Shown: positions 37,508-46,706 of the stretch, piece after piece
How the letters are laid out: the number at the start of each line of letters is the position of its first letter
Numbering within the stretch: position 1 is the first letter of the stretch
Source of the DNA: Planctomycetota bacterium
GTDB taxonomy: Bacteria; Planctomycetota; UBA1135; UBA2386
Reading direction: 5' to 3'
NCBI GenBank assembly: GCA_020848735.1
Contig: JADLHO010000054.1
Span: 1-63,686, forward strand
DNA length: 63,686 nt
The notes under the pieces: generated by a model
The model's database searches: none
What the model was told of the DNA's origin: nothing
Seen by the model: only the letters and a program-made list of their open reading frames with translations
Translations under genes and position numbers: made by a program

Positions 37508-38085
37508 CCGCATTCACGCGACCCGTCACCGTCCTCGTCCTGCTCGCCGGGCTCGCGGCCCTGGCCCAATGCGGCAGCAGCGCGAGCGCAGACCCCGCGC
37601 ACGCGGCGGGACTGCTCGCCTTCGACCGCGTGCACGCGGTGCTCATGCATCCGCGCTGCGTGAACTGCCACCCCGCGGGCCGGGCCCCGCTCCAGGGCGA
37701 CGACTCACGGCCCCACGAGCAGAACGTGCAGGGCGGCGTCGACGGTCAGGGGCGCTTCGCGATGCGCTGCAGCAACTGCCACGGCACGAGCAACGCACCG
37801 GGCGAGCACGCGCCGCCGGGCGCCCCGAACTGGCACCTGCCCGCTGCGGAGATGCCGCTCGTGTTCGAGGGCCGCAGCAAGGCGGAGCTCGCGCGTCAGC
37901 TCGCCGATCCGCGGCAGAACGGCGGGCGCACGCCGCAGCAGCTCCTCGCCCACCTGCGGATGGATCCGCTCGTGCTCTGGGGCTGGCAGCCCGGCGAGGG
38001 GCGCACGCGCGTCCCCATCGCGCACGCGGACTTCGTCGCCGCCGCCGCGGCCTGGATCGAAGCCGGCTGTCCGATCCCCGACTGA
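37504..38085 (+). CDS. Diheme c-type cytochrome-like partner of the ior enzyme
   Basis: A 193-residue exported protein (hydrophobic N-terminus about 8-22, followed by Cys 23, which might be lipidated). It has two CxxCH motifs, RCVNCHPAG (52-56) and RCSNCHGTS (89-93). The sequence between and after them ([40 protein letters not shown]) matches a cytochrome family that often sits next to iorAB. It should take electrons from the 2Fe-2S subunit. It is the last gene of the three-gene unit. Confidence 0.85.
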   Translation: MTAFTRPVTVLVLLAGLAALAQCGSSASADPAHAAGLLAFDRVHAVLMHPRCVNCHPAGRAPLQGDDSRPHEQNVQGGVDGQGRFAMRCSNCHGTSNAPGEHAPPGAPNWHLPAAEMPLVFEGRSKAELARQLADPRQNGGRTPQQLLAHLRMDPLVLWGWQPGEGRTRVPIAHADFVAAAAAWIEAGCPIPD

Positions 38086-38099
38086 ACGGACCGCGGCGC

Positions 38100-38750
38100 T
38101 CAGGCCCGTCGGCGCTGGATCGCCGCGGCGACGTTGCCGGCGAGCGAGCCGAGCACGACGGTGAAGCCGACCCAGACCCCGAGCTGCGAGATCAGCACGC
38201 TCGCGACGGTCTCGCCGAACTCGCGCTCGATGCCGGCCGGGCCGAACTTCGTGTAGTGCGTGTCCCAGCCCAGCGCTTTGCAGAGCAGAGCGATCGCGAC
38301 GACCATCAGCCGGGCGAGGAGCCCGTAGAGCAGGAGCGCGATCGCGAGCCGTCGCCAGACGCGCGTCTGCAGGAAGGCGAGCACGAGCGCGACGAGCGCG
38401 ATCACGACGACGTTCTGCCGCAGCGTGGCATAGGCCGCCTCGCTGCGGTCGAGGGGATCGAGCCCGCCGAGCCGTGAGACGACCATGCCGACGAAGAGCA
38501 GCACCGCGACGAGCGACCAGGCCCACGCGAAGCGCCGTTGCGGCGCTTCACCGCCGCACGCGAGCCGCCAGCCGAGCCAGGCGCCGACGACGGGGATGAG
38601 CCAGGTGATGCCGAGCGGCGCGAAGGCACCTCCCGACTGCACGTTGACCCAGCCGAGCCGCTCGGCGCCGACGCGCGCGAGGCTCACCGCACACGTGATC
38701 GCGGCCGGAACGCGGACGAGCCGCCAGAGTGGACTCGGAGCGAGCTTCAT
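38100..38750 (-). CDS. Integral membrane protein of unknown function
   Basis: A 216-residue protein with about five membrane segments: about 15-25 region, 45-62 (LGITWLIPVVGAWLGWRLA), 75-90 (WSLVAVLLFVGMVVSRLG), 110-145 (VVVIALVALVLAFLQ, LAIALLLYGLLARLM) and 180-205. I do not recognise the family and no catalytic residues stand out. It is the last gene of a likely minus-strand operon beginning with the sulfotransferase fusion, 54 bases after the DUF6473 gene, so a role with a surface polymer is a reasonable inference only from context. Confidence 0.75.
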   Translation of the reverse strand: MKLAPSPLWRLVRVPAAITCAVSLARVGAERLGWVNVQSGGAFAPLGITWLIPVVGAWLGWRLACGGEAPQRRFAWAWSLVAVLLFVGMVVSRLGGLDPLDRSEAAYATLRQNVVVIALVALVLAFLQTRVWRRLAIALLLYGLLARLMVVAIALLCKALGWDTHYTKFGPAGIEREFGETVASVLISQLGVWVGFTVVLGSLAGNVAAAIQRRRA

Positions 38751-38804
38751 GCGCGGCGCAGCGGAGCGGGAGCCGCGCGCGCGTGCAAGCCGGCGCAGCG
38801 ACGA

Positions 38805-39656
38805 TCAGCGCTTCGCGGGTTCCGCCAGGAGACGCCGCAGCACCGGCTCGAGCTGGTCCGCGGCCACGCGGTGCATCTCCGGACTCGGGTAGTACTCGTT
38901 CCAGAGCCAGCCGTCGGCACCGAGCAGCGTGCCCTCGACGGCCTCGCTCGCGCGCCAGAGCCGCTGCGGGATGCCCACCTTCGTGATGCACTCGACGTAG
39001 CCGGCGAGCTGCGGACGCACGCGGTCGACGACCTCGCGGTCGAGGAGCTGCGGGAAGAGGTTGTTGATCCCGAACATGTCCCCGTACTCGGTGACGTAGT
39101 CGGGCTTGCGCCGCGAGAACCACAGCGCGACCGCGGGCACGCCGATCACGCGCGCGAACTCGTTCATCGCGGCGATGTAGTCCTCGCGCATCTCGCGGAC
39201 GATCTTCGCGATGTACGCCTGGTCGCCCGTCTTGAAGACCTCGGCGAAGACCGCCTCGGTCAGTCGCTCCTCGCCGGTCGCGCGCACGCGACCGCTGTTG
39301 CGCCCCGACTTCGAGTTGTCGATCAGCGAGTTGCTCGTGCTGCGACCCGAGTAGAACTGCACGACGACGAGCCGCGCGCGGGCGAGGATGCGTCGGATCG
39401 GGGGCAGGAGACCGAAGCGCGGGCCGGCACCGCCGATCGAGAGGTTCAGCACCGGCATCGCGAGGCGCTTGCCGAGCAGGTCGGCGAAGGTCTCCGGCAC
39501 GAAGCGGCCGAAGGTCTGGGCCCCACCGATGAAGGCGATGAACGGCGCCTCGAAGTCGGGGACCGGACCGCGGAACAGCAACTCGCCGGCACCCGGCACG
39601 GTCGAGAGCCGGTAGTCGAAGTGCGGAGAGTCGAGGCGCTGGTAGAGCTTGCTCAT
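38805..39656 (-). CDS. DUF6473-type protein
   Basis: A 283-residue protein resembling the DUF6473 family (pattern GELLFRGPVPDF, then PFIAFIGGAQTFGRFV, then PVLNLSIGGAGP). The family often accompanies sulfotransferases and capsule genes, and its fold looks SGNH-like, but no classical catalytic Ser motif is visible. It is cytoplasmic by sequence (no signal). It starts 31 bases after the stop of the sulfotransferase fusion on the same strand, so they are very probably co-transcribed. Its biochemical activity is unknown to me. Confidence 0.72.
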   Translation of the reverse strand: MSKLYQRLDSPHFDYRLSTVPGAGELLFRGPVPDFEAPFIAFIGGAQTFGRFVPETFADLLGKRLAMPVLNLSIGGAGPRFGLLPPIRRILARARLVVVQFYSGRSTSNSLIDNSKSGRNSGRVRATGEERLTEAVFAEVFKTGDQAYIAKIVREMREDYIAAMNEFARVIGVPAVALWFSRRKPDYVTEYGDMFGINNLFPQLLDREVVDRVRPQLAGYVECITKVGIPQRLWRASEAVEGTLLGADGWLWNEYYPSPEMHRVAADQLEPVLRRLLAEPAKR

Positions 39657-39687
39657 CGGGCGTTGGCTCGAGGGGCGGACGCGCGGA

Positions 39688-41217
39688 TCAGGCCGGGAAC
39701 AACTGCGACCAACGCGTGCCGGCGAACGCGGCGCGGAGTTCGTCGAGATTGGCGATGCCGCGCGCGAGATCGTGCGTGCCGGTCTTCTTGGATTTCGGGA
39801 CGAGCTCGCCGAGCCGCTCGGCGAAGAGAGTGCTCAGCTTGCGCCCCGTGCCCGGCAGGTCGTTGGTGAAGTCGTCGTAGTCGAGCTGGAGACCGCGATG
39901 CTCGCGGAACACCGCGGTGTAGCGCTCCTCCATCAGCTCCTGCAGGAGGAAGTCGGTGAGCGTCGGCACGACCTCGAGCACGAGCGGCGCCTCGTCCTCG
40001 GGTGCGCGCCGCGCGCCCTTCGGCGTGTACCACGAGTCGCTGATCACGGCGCGGCGATGCGAGAGCCAGCGGCGGATGCGGTCCTTGCGGAAGAGGTGGA
40101 TGACGGTGAGGTCGCGCTGGGCGACGAGGTGGTCGACGATGCGGTCGTCGACCATGCCGTGGAAGTAGAGGAGCTTGAAGCCGACCCAGTTCGCCCGGTT
40201 GCGCACGCCGTCGGCGAGGAGGCGCGCGTGGAAGGCCGCCGGGTCCGCGCTGCGCAGCGCCAGCAGGGCCGCGAGGTCGTTGCCCTGCCCGTGCAGCCAG
40301 GGCACGGTGCGCTCCTGGATGAAGCGCGGGTTGAAGAGCTCGCCCGCGCACGCGATCGACGACTGCGAGCCGAGCACGGTGACGAGGAGGTTCGAGCCGG
40401 TGCGCTCCGCGCCGAGCACGAGGAAGGGCTTCGGTCCGCCGGCGCGCGCGGCCGTGGGTTGGCGGCGCGTGACGAAGGCCGCGTCCGGACCGCGGGCCGT
40501 CGCGTCCGCGGGCAGGGGCTCGGCCAGGATCGCACGCAGCGCCTCGAGCGGCGCCGGCTCGCCGGGCGGCGGCGCGTGCTGCACGAGGGTCCGCGTGCGC
40601 AGACCCTCGCCGAAGCGGCGCACGAACTCGTCGCGCAGTCCCGCCGTGCCGGCGATCACCAGCCGGGCCTGCTCGAGGTGCAGCGGCAGGAGGCCGGCGA
40701 GCGGCGAATCGCTCGTCGCGGAATGCAGGGTGATGCCGCGCGGGATGCCGAGGAGCTGCGCGACGACGAGCGCGTACAGCGACTGCTCGTAGAGGTACCA
40801 CGAGTGGACGTAGTCGGCGCCCCACGCCTGCACCCAGCGCGCGCAGCTCATCGCGGCCTGGATGTCGGGCCGCGCGAGCAGTTCGGTCTCGCTCTGCTGC
40901 GCGAGCGCGCAGAGTCGCGCGACGAGTGCGGTGAAGCGGGCCGGCGCCGTCCTGCGGAAGTGCTCCACGTCGTTGGCGTGGATGGCGTTCGCGTTCGGCA
41001 CGTAGAAGCCGCTGCCGACGCGACCGCGCACGGCCTCGGGCAGCCTGGTCGGATCCGTCACTCCCGAGTGGAAGACCCTGACCTCGGCGCCCAGCACCTG
41101 GGCCAGCGCATCGAGCTCCGCATAGACCCCGGCCTGATCGCCGCTCGGAAAACCCCAGGTCACGAAGGCCGCGACGCGCGGGCCCTTGCCGCGCTCGAGG
41201 AATCGGTTCGCGGTCAT
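39688..41217 (-). CDS. Glycosyltransferase-like domain fused to Stf0-type sulfotransferase
   Basis: A 509-residue protein. The N-terminal 230 residues resemble the first half of a GT4 glycosyltransferase (FVTWGFPSGDQAGVYAEL, GADYVHSWYLYEQSLYAL, ARLVIAGTAGLRDEFV) without the second nucleotide-sugar-binding half. The C-terminal about 245 residues are a sulfotransferase of the Stf0 type, with the PAPS 5'-phosphate loop FLVLGAERTGSNLL and the 3'-phosphate strand-helix VIHLFRKDRIRRWLSHRRA. It would transfer sulfate from PAPS to a sugar. ATG 41217 (MTANRFLERGKG) is taken as the start because the longer frame to 41562 adds Arg-rich sequence. Confidence 0.82.
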   Translation of the reverse strand: MTANRFLERGKGPRVAAFVTWGFPSGDQAGVYAELDALAQVLGAEVRVFHSGVTDPTRLPEAVRGRVGSGFYVPNANAIHANDVEHFRRTAPARFTALVARLCALAQQSETELLARPDIQAAMSCARWVQAWGADYVHSWYLYEQSLYALVVAQLLGIPRGITLHSATSDSPLAGLLPLHLEQARLVIAGTAGLRDEFVRRFGEGLRTRTLVQHAPPPGEPAPLEALRAILAEPLPADATARGPDAAFVTRRQPTAARAGGPKPFLVLGAERTGSNLLVTVLGSQSSIACAGELFNPRFIQERTVPWLHGQGNDLAALLALRSADPAAFHARLLADGVRNRANWVGFKLLYFHGMVDDRIVDHLVAQRDLTVIHLFRKDRIRRWLSHRRAVISDSWYTPKGARRAPEDEAPLVLEVVPTLTDFLLQELMEERYTAVFREHRGLQLDYDDFTNDLPGTGRKLSTLFAERLGELVPKSKKTGTHDLARGIANLDELRAAFAGTRWSQLFPA

Positions 41218-41434
41218 GCCGCGGCACTCCGTCGGCCAGGCTTCGTCGGTCGCACCATCGGCGTGGAGTCTAGCTCGGACGGCGACAGGTCTCGCCTTCA
41301 CTGTCTCTCGCGACCCGAGCCCGTCTGCACGGCCTTCGGCGAGGACCGCGCGATGCCAGCAGACCGAGCGCCGCACGCGCAGGGAACGTCGTGAACGGCG
41401 AGCGGGTGGCGGCGAAGATCCGCGGCGGGCACCC

Positions 41435-42781
41435 ATGAGCGCATCCAACCCCCGTCCGATCTTCCGCTCCGATCGTGTGCTCGTCGCGCTGCGCGAGCCG
41501 GGGTCCGCGCTCGCGGCACCGAGCCTCGCCGCCCTGCGCGACCGCGGCGTCCTCGCGGGCATCGATCGGGTGTGGATCGACTATCCGGAGCGCGCCGCCC
41601 GCGGCGACGAGAGCGCCGGCTTCCGCCCGGCGAACGCGGTCGACCCGCGCGTCCGCGAGCGGCTCGCGGCGATCCTGCGCGGCGTCGCCGTCCTGAGGCT
41701 GCAGGGCGCCGATGCCGCCGAGGTCGTGGCGGACTGCGGCCGCGATCCGGCGATCGCACACGCCGCACGCGTCCCCGCGCGCAGGCTCAGCGGTGTCGCC
41801 CGCCGCGGCCCTCGTCGACCGCAGTGGAACCAACAGGTCGTGCGCATCGCCGAGGCGCGTCGCCTGCCCGGCTTCGACGACGCGCGGGAGATCCACATCG
41901 CCCTGCTCGACAGCGGGATCGACACGGCCCATCCCGATCTGCGGCGCACGGCGAAGCGCAGCGTGCACGTCTACGCCGGTGCCGAGTTCGCCGCGTCGGC
42001 CCACGACCTCGCCGGCCACGGCACCCACCTCGCGGGGCTGATCGCCGGCGATGCGCGCAATCGCCTCGGCCTGCGCGGGCTCTGCAGCGCACGCGTGAGC
42101 GCGTTCAAGGTCACCGGCGACGAGCCCGTCTTCGTCAGTCCCGAGGACGGCTTCGAGATCCTCGTCGAGGAGAGCGCCTGGCTCGCGGCGCTGGCGCAGT
42201 GTGCCGAGGAGCGGGTCGATGTGGTCATGCTCGGCGCGGTCGGCACGCACGTCGCGACCGCCACCGAGATCGCGCTCCTCGAACTCCTCGCCGGCCTCGA
42301 GATCCCGGTGATCGCGCCGATGGGCAACGACCGCGAAGCGGGCAGCCCGGTCAGCGCGCCCGCAGCGCTGCCCGGCGTGATCGCGGTCGCGGCGACCGGC
42401 ATCGACGACTCGATCGCGGGCTTCTCGAGTGCGGGGCCGCACGTCGCGCTCGCGGCGCCGGGACTCGGCATCTGGTCGTGCCTGCCGCTGCGGCCGGGCG
42501 CCGCCGCGCACCGCTACGACCCCGAGCTCGGCCCCTCGCGCGTGGGACGCGCGATCGCGCGAGCCTGTCGCTACGGCGTGCTCGACGGGACCTCGCTCGC
42601 CGCCGCGCACGTGTGCGCCGCGGTCGCTCTGCTCCTCGCCACCCACGGCAAGGACTCGCCCGCGCGGGTGCGCGAGCGGCTCATGGCGAGTGCGTGGCGC
42701 CCGCGTGCGATGCGCGGCGAGCTCTTCGACCACGACTACGGCGCCGGGATCCTCGACGTGCTCGCGTTGCTCTCGAGCTGA
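41435..42781 (+). CDS. Subtilisin-like serine protease (S8)
   Basis: A 448-residue protease without a signal peptide. The S8 triad is complete: D159 in LLDSGIDTAHPDL, H195 in AGHGTHLAGLIAG and S387 in DGTSLAAAHV. The oxyanion Asn is in PVIAPMGND. Residues 1-150 form an N-terminal extension that could be a propeptide or inhibitory domain. It should cleave proteins; lacking an export signal it may act in the cytoplasm or leave by another route. It overlaps the convergent gene at 42736 by 46 bases, so one gene probably limits the other's reading through or end processing. Confidence 0.88.
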   Translation: MSASNPRPIFRSDRVLVALREPGSALAAPSLAALRDRGVLAGIDRVWIDYPERAARGDESAGFRPANAVDPRVRERLAAILRGVAVLRLQGADAAEVVADCGRDPAIAHAARVPARRLSGVARRGPRRPQWNQQVVRIAEARRLPGFDDAREIHIALLDSGIDTAHPDLRRTAKRSVHVYAGAEFAASAHDLAGHGTHLAGLIAGDARNRLGLRGLCSARVSAFKVTGDEPVFVSPEDGFEILVEESAWLAALAQCAEERVDVVMLGAVGTHVATATEIALLELLAGLEIPVIAPMGNDREAGSPVSAPAALPGVIAVAATGIDDSIAGFSSAGPHVALAAPGLGIWSCLPLRPGAAAHRYDPELGPSRVGRAIARACRYGVLDGTSLAAAHVCAAVALLLATHGKDSPARVRERLMASAWRPRAMRGELFDHDYGAGILDVLALLSS

Positions 42782-43893
42782 ACCCCGCTCGGGTCCGGGA
42801 CCACGAGCTCGTGGCGCCAGCCGAGCGCCGGAGCTTCGTGACGCAAAGCGTCGAGCACGCGCTTCGCCGTGGACTCCTGCTCGTCGTCGGGCGTGAAGAT
42901 CGCGGCCACGAACGGGTGCCGCGGCCGCATCGCGAGGCTGATCTCCCGCAGGTCCTCGCGCGCCGCCTTCGCGCCGACGCGCAGGCGCTCCGCCGAGTCG
43001 GGCGCCGTCGCCGCGACGGTCGCCGACGCCAGCTCCACCATCGCGACGAGCCGCAGCACGGGCGACGGGTGGTCGAGCTCCGCACCCTCGGCGACGTGGG
43101 CCGCGCCCTCGGCTTCGAGCACGAGCGCGACGAGCACCGCGAGCGCGAGCAGACGTTCGGGTTCGACACCCGCGGCGTCGAACTCCGCCGCGGAGCAGGT
43201 CAGCGAGTGCCCGCGCGCGAGGAGCTGCGCGAGCGCCGTCATCGCGAACGCATCGGCATGGAGCTCGAGACCGCGTTGGCGCGCGGCCCGCGCCGCCGGG
43301 CGCACCCGGGGCGTGGTGACGAGAGAGCCCGGCGCGCCCTCGTCGGCGAGCCGCTCGAAGTGGGCCCCGAAGAGGTGCTGGCACTGGTGCAGCACGACGA
43401 ACTCGGTGGCGCGCGCGGCGGCGAGCGCGGCGGCGCGTGCCCGCGTGGCGTCGCGCGGGCGCGGCGCGGTGTCGTCGGGCGGGTCGAGGAGGCGTGCGGT
43501 CCAGGTGCCGCCCTGGCTCGCACGCGGGGTCTCGAAGGCGATCTCGCCCACGAGCGGCAGGAGCGAGGGCTCCGCGAAGATCGCCTCGCAGGCCAGGCGG
43601 TGCAGGGCGGGCAGACCCGCGGCCAGCCCCACGGCGCCGAACGCGTGCACTGGATGGCGGACGGCGGCGGCGATCACGTCGTCGCGCGCGGTCGCGAGCC
43701 AGCCGAAGCCGCAGGCCGCGGGCGCCGCATTGAGGTGCAGCAGCGCGTCGAAGGCCGCGGTGCGCGCACGCTCGTGCGGCGCGAGGGACCTGCGCTGCAG
43801 GCGACGACCGAGCCGCGCGCGGAACGACGCATCCAGTGCCTGGTCGATCCACGCCGGGCGTTCGTCGACGGGCGATGCGATGCCCTCGGCCAT
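42736..43893 (-). CDS. Metallopeptidase-like protein with HQxxH in place of HExxH
   Basis: A 385-residue protein, no signal peptide. Residues 166-185 read like the active helix of a zinc protease, with H169 and H173, but the catalytic Glu is Gln (H-Q-C-Q-H). The third ligand pattern ELHADAFAM (E210, D214) is typical of such enzymes. Zinc binding is plausible but normal peptide hydrolysis is not expected. The rest is Ala-rich helical sequence without a recognised family. It is convergent with the subtilisin gene and overlaps its end, the C-terminal 15 residues being encoded antisense to that gene. It may act as a binder or inhibitor; that is inference. Confidence 0.72.
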   Translation of the reverse strand: MAEGIASPVDERPAWIDQALDASFRARLGRRLQRRSLAPHERARTAAFDALLHLNAAPAACGFGWLATARDDVIAAAVRHPVHAFGAVGLAAGLPALHRLACEAIFAEPSLLPLVGEIAFETPRASQGGTWTARLLDPPDDTAPRPRDATRARAAALAAARATEFVVLHQCQHLFGAHFERLADEGAPGSLVTTPRVRPAARAARQRGLELHADAFAMTALAQLLARGHSLTCSAAEFDAAGVEPERLLALAVLVALVLEAEGAAHVAEGAELDHPSPVLRLVAMVELASATVAATAPDSAERLRVGAKAAREDLREISLAMRPRHPFVAAIFTPDDEQESTAKRVLDALRHEAPALGWRHELVVPDPSGVQLESNASTSRIPAP

Positions 43894-44177
43894 GCTCCGA
43901 TGTCGGGTCGATACCCGAGCGCACTGGAGTCCGGCGGGCGCGATGGCCGATGCGGGGGCGCGATCTCGTGGCCGCCTTGGCCGCGGTTCGCGGATCCGAC
44001 GTAGCGTCGTCGTCGTGACGACGCCGCTGCGTCATCTGCTCTGCACCGCGTGCAACGGCACGCCCAGCCGTATCCCTGACGGAGGATTCACCGATGGCGC
44101 GGATTGACCGCCCGCAACGCGCGACCGAGACTGCCCCCCACCTCGCGCGCGGCCGTTGTCGCGCCCGGGTCTCCGAC

Positions 44178-44696
44178 ATGCGCCTGCTCGCGCTGCTTGC
44201 GGTCTTCGTCGCCCTCCTCGGTGGTCTCCGTGCCCAGGCGACGTACCCGCCCATCCCCGGCTACGACGTCGGGTTGCCGCCGCACGGCGCCTACTACACG
44301 ACCTGGTACCGCGGCATGCCGGCGATGATCCTCGCGATCCCCGGCCACAGCACGATCGCCACGAAGCACGACGTGGAGTTCCTGCCGCCGGGCACGCAGC
44401 GCGTGAGCCTCCACGTCCGCGAGTTCTGGGTCTTCGACGCGCGGCCCTGCATCGTCGGCACGCCGGTCTTCCTGCAGGAGACCTATCCCACGGGCATCGT
44501 GCCGCTCGGCGCGATGAGCGTCGCGGGCGCGAATGCCTTCGCGCATCCCTTCGAGCTCGTCCTCGCCAGCGGCGACCCCGGCTATTCGAACTGGCGGCTG
44601 AACTACTGCTCGCCCGCCGGCTGCGTGTCGCGCTGCGGCATCTGGGATCGCGAGCCGCAGCTCGAGGCCTACCTCATCACGATCGCGATGAAGTGA
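44178..44696 (+). CDS. Small secreted protein of unknown function
   Basis: A 172-residue protein with a signal peptide (MRLLALLAVFVALLGG, about 1-22). The mature part is beta-rich with five Cys, and Cys pairs such as NYCSPAGCVSRCGIW near the C-terminus suggest disulfide bonds. I do not recognise a family. ATG 44178 gives a clean signal peptide, whereas ATG 44094 would add an Arg-rich stretch. It converges on the secreted gene at 44733 with a 36-base gap and sits at the start of the cluster of secreted module proteins. Confidence 0.75.
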   Translation: MRLLALLAVFVALLGGLRAQATYPPIPGYDVGLPPHGAYYTTWYRGMPAMILAIPGHSTIATKHDVEFLPPGTQRVSLHVREFWVFDARPCIVGTPVFLQETYPTGIVPLGAMSVAGANAFAHPFELVLASGDPGYSNWRLNYCSPAGCVSRCGIWDREPQLEAYLITIAMK

Positions 44697-44732
44697 GCGG
44701 CGCGGGACGCGGCGCGAGCGCTCGGTCGCCGA

Positions 44733-45797
44733 TCAGTGCGTGAACTGAACGACGAAGCCGCCCTCGGAGATGCTCTGCCCGGTGCTCGCCGTCGGGCTCG
44801 TCGCGGTCGTGTTGCGCACGCTCTTGATCTTCGCCGCCGTGCCGGTGGCCGGCGCGGCCATGAAGGTCAAGCGCATGCCGCGCGTGCCCACGACGCCCAG
44901 ACCGCCGATGCCGGTATCCAGCGAATAGGCCTGTTCCCAGAACTGCGCGCCGACGGCCGAGGCGTTGTACGGGAAGTAGATCAGCGGCATCGTCCAGGTC
45001 CCGTTCGCGTCGGAGACCGGCAGGATGAGGTTGATCTCGCCGCTCGAGCGGAGCGTGTTGCAGAGGCCCGGGATCGAGAGCGCCGGATCCGTGAGACCGA
45101 CGAGCAGGACGTTCGCGGCGAACGGCTGCGTCGGGAAGCCCTGGATGCTCCAACGCACCTCGGGATTGATGTTCGTGCCGAGCGTGCCGAGCAGGTTGTA
45201 GTCCTGCGTGGCGCCGGTCGCGCGGCAGGGCGTGCCGGCGAGCGCGGTGCTCGAGTTCGTGAACGACGGGCTGCCGAGGTCGACGCGCACGGTGTCGGAC
45301 GTCGCCCCGTTGTTCGAGTGGTTCGTCATCTCCCACGCGAGGTCGGTCGTGCCCTGGTACACGAAGGGCGCATCGAAGGTCAGCGTGAAGTCGAAGGGCG
45401 CGGGCGCCATCGGCGGCGCGAAGCGCCAGTCCGGCGACGACACGAGCTTGCGCGTGAACACCGCGGTCGGTGCGGCCGTGAAGTTGCTGCCGAAGACGAT
45501 CCCGACGTTCGCGAAGTTCGCCTCGCCCATCGCGATCTCCATGTCGATCTGACGCGGGTTGCCGGTCGTCTGCGTCGCGACACCGTCACGCCGGAACGAC
45601 ATCGCCGTGATGATGCGGAAGCTGCCCTGCAGGTCGCCGTGCACCTGCTGCGTCTTGTTGGGCGCCGACGTGAAGATGTAGGAGAGCGTGCTGTTGCCCT
45701 CCGCGGTCGCGAAGGCGACCGGGGACACGCTGTAGTTCTGGGCGGAGAGCGCGCCGGCGATGCCGAGCGTGCAGAGCGTGAGGCTGCGGTGGTTCAT
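44733..45797 (-). CDS. Secreted protein with the shared C-terminal module
   Basis: A 354-residue protein with a signal peptide (about 1-19, MNHRSLTLCTLGIAGALSAQ). After a VSPVAFATAEGNS segment, a central region resembles other planctomycete secreted proteins (SFRRDGVA, DMEIAMGEANFANVG). The C-terminal part (about 190-330) is a copy of the module (VLLVGLTDPALSIPGLCNTL, then SDANGTWTMPLIYFPYN), and the last residues FVVQFTH match those of the gene at 48317. No catalytic motif was seen. Probably a surface or matrix protein. ATG 45797 is the start that provides the signal peptide. Confidence 0.8.
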   Translation of the reverse strand: MNHRSLTLCTLGIAGALSAQNYSVSPVAFATAEGNSTLSYIFTSAPNKTQQVHGDLQGSFRIITAMSFRRDGVATQTTGNPRQIDMEIAMGEANFANVGIVFGSNFTAAPTAVFTRKLVSSPDWRFAPPMAPAPFDFTLTFDAPFVYQGTTDLAWEMTNHSNNGATSDTVRVDLGSPSFTNSSTALAGTPCRATGATQDYNLLGTLGTNINPEVRWSIQGFPTQPFAANVLLVGLTDPALSIPGLCNTLRSSGEINLILPVSDANGTWTMPLIYFPYNASAVGAQFWEQAYSLDTGIGGLGVVGTRGMRLTFMAAPATGTAAKIKSVRNTTATSPTASTGQSISEGGFVVQFTH

Positions 45798-45915
45798 GAC
45801 GGATCTCGCGAGGGGTCGTCGTGGGTGGGCTTTGGCAGGTCGAGGTGGAACGAGGGACTGTGCCGGGACGCGTCGGGCTGCGACGCGAAATCGCGCACGA
45901 GGGGCGGCCTCGCCG

Positions 45916-46560
45916 TCAGGACCCGATCCGCAGATCGAGCGCATTGCTCGTCACGAGCCCGGCGGCGTTCAGGCCGGAGCCGAGGGTCACGGTCGGCAGG
46001 AAGACCCGGGCCCCATGCACGGCCCCCCGGCTGGGATGGCCGGCGGATCGCGGAGCAGGAGAACCTTGCGGTCGCTCCCGGCGGCAGACGCCCCGCCCTT
46101 CGCTCATCCCGACGAGGATCGGCGCGCTGCCTCTCGCGCGCGCCCGGCCCACGGATCGCCGAGGGCAGGATCTGCCTGGGCGCGAGCCCCGCGCCACCGA
46201 GCTTTGGGAGTGCGGAGACCGACACGTCGCACGCGCACGGCATGCTCGCGGGCGCAGGGCCACCGCTGCGGTCCTGCTCCGCGCGTCGAGCGTGGCCGGC
46301 CAGGTCGAACGCGTCGCCGGGGTCGAGGGGATCGAAGTCGCGCGTCGCGAACTCGATCGTGATCGCTGCGTGGTGCCCGGCATGGGCCAATCCGTTGTCG
46401 TCGGCGTGTTGCAGCGGACGGTGAAGCGACCGCGGGCGAAGGCGGAGGTTCCCGCGCTCTCGGCCTCGTTCGACGCGTGGCCCGGACTCACGACGAGGGC
46501 CTGCGTCGGCGCGCTGAGCTGCTGCCGGCAGGAGATGGCCGCGCGGAGCGGCGAGAGCGA
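45916..46560 (-). pseudogene. Decayed secreted module protein
   Basis: No single frame is convincing here. On the minus strand I see a start segment resembling the N-termini of neighbouring genes (SAPTQALVVSPGHASNEAES, near 46520 down to 46420), a shift of frame near 46410 to HAAITIEFATRDFDPLDPGD, and the typical module end VTLGSGLNAAGLVTSNALDL terminating at 45916 in the first frame again. This looks like a frameshifted relative of the gene at 44733. A start codon is uncertain and no signal peptide was confirmed. Sequencing error is an alternative to real decay. Confidence 0.45.
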
Positions 46561-46706
46561 GCGGGCGCAGACGGGAGAACGGGACGGCGCGGCACAGTAG
46601 TCTGCCCGTCGATGGACCACGAAGCGCCAGCAGCCGGACCCGGGGTCGAGCCGCTCGCGTCTCGCGACGACACGGCCCGTCTCCGGCCCGCTGCGCCGGG
46701 ATCGCG

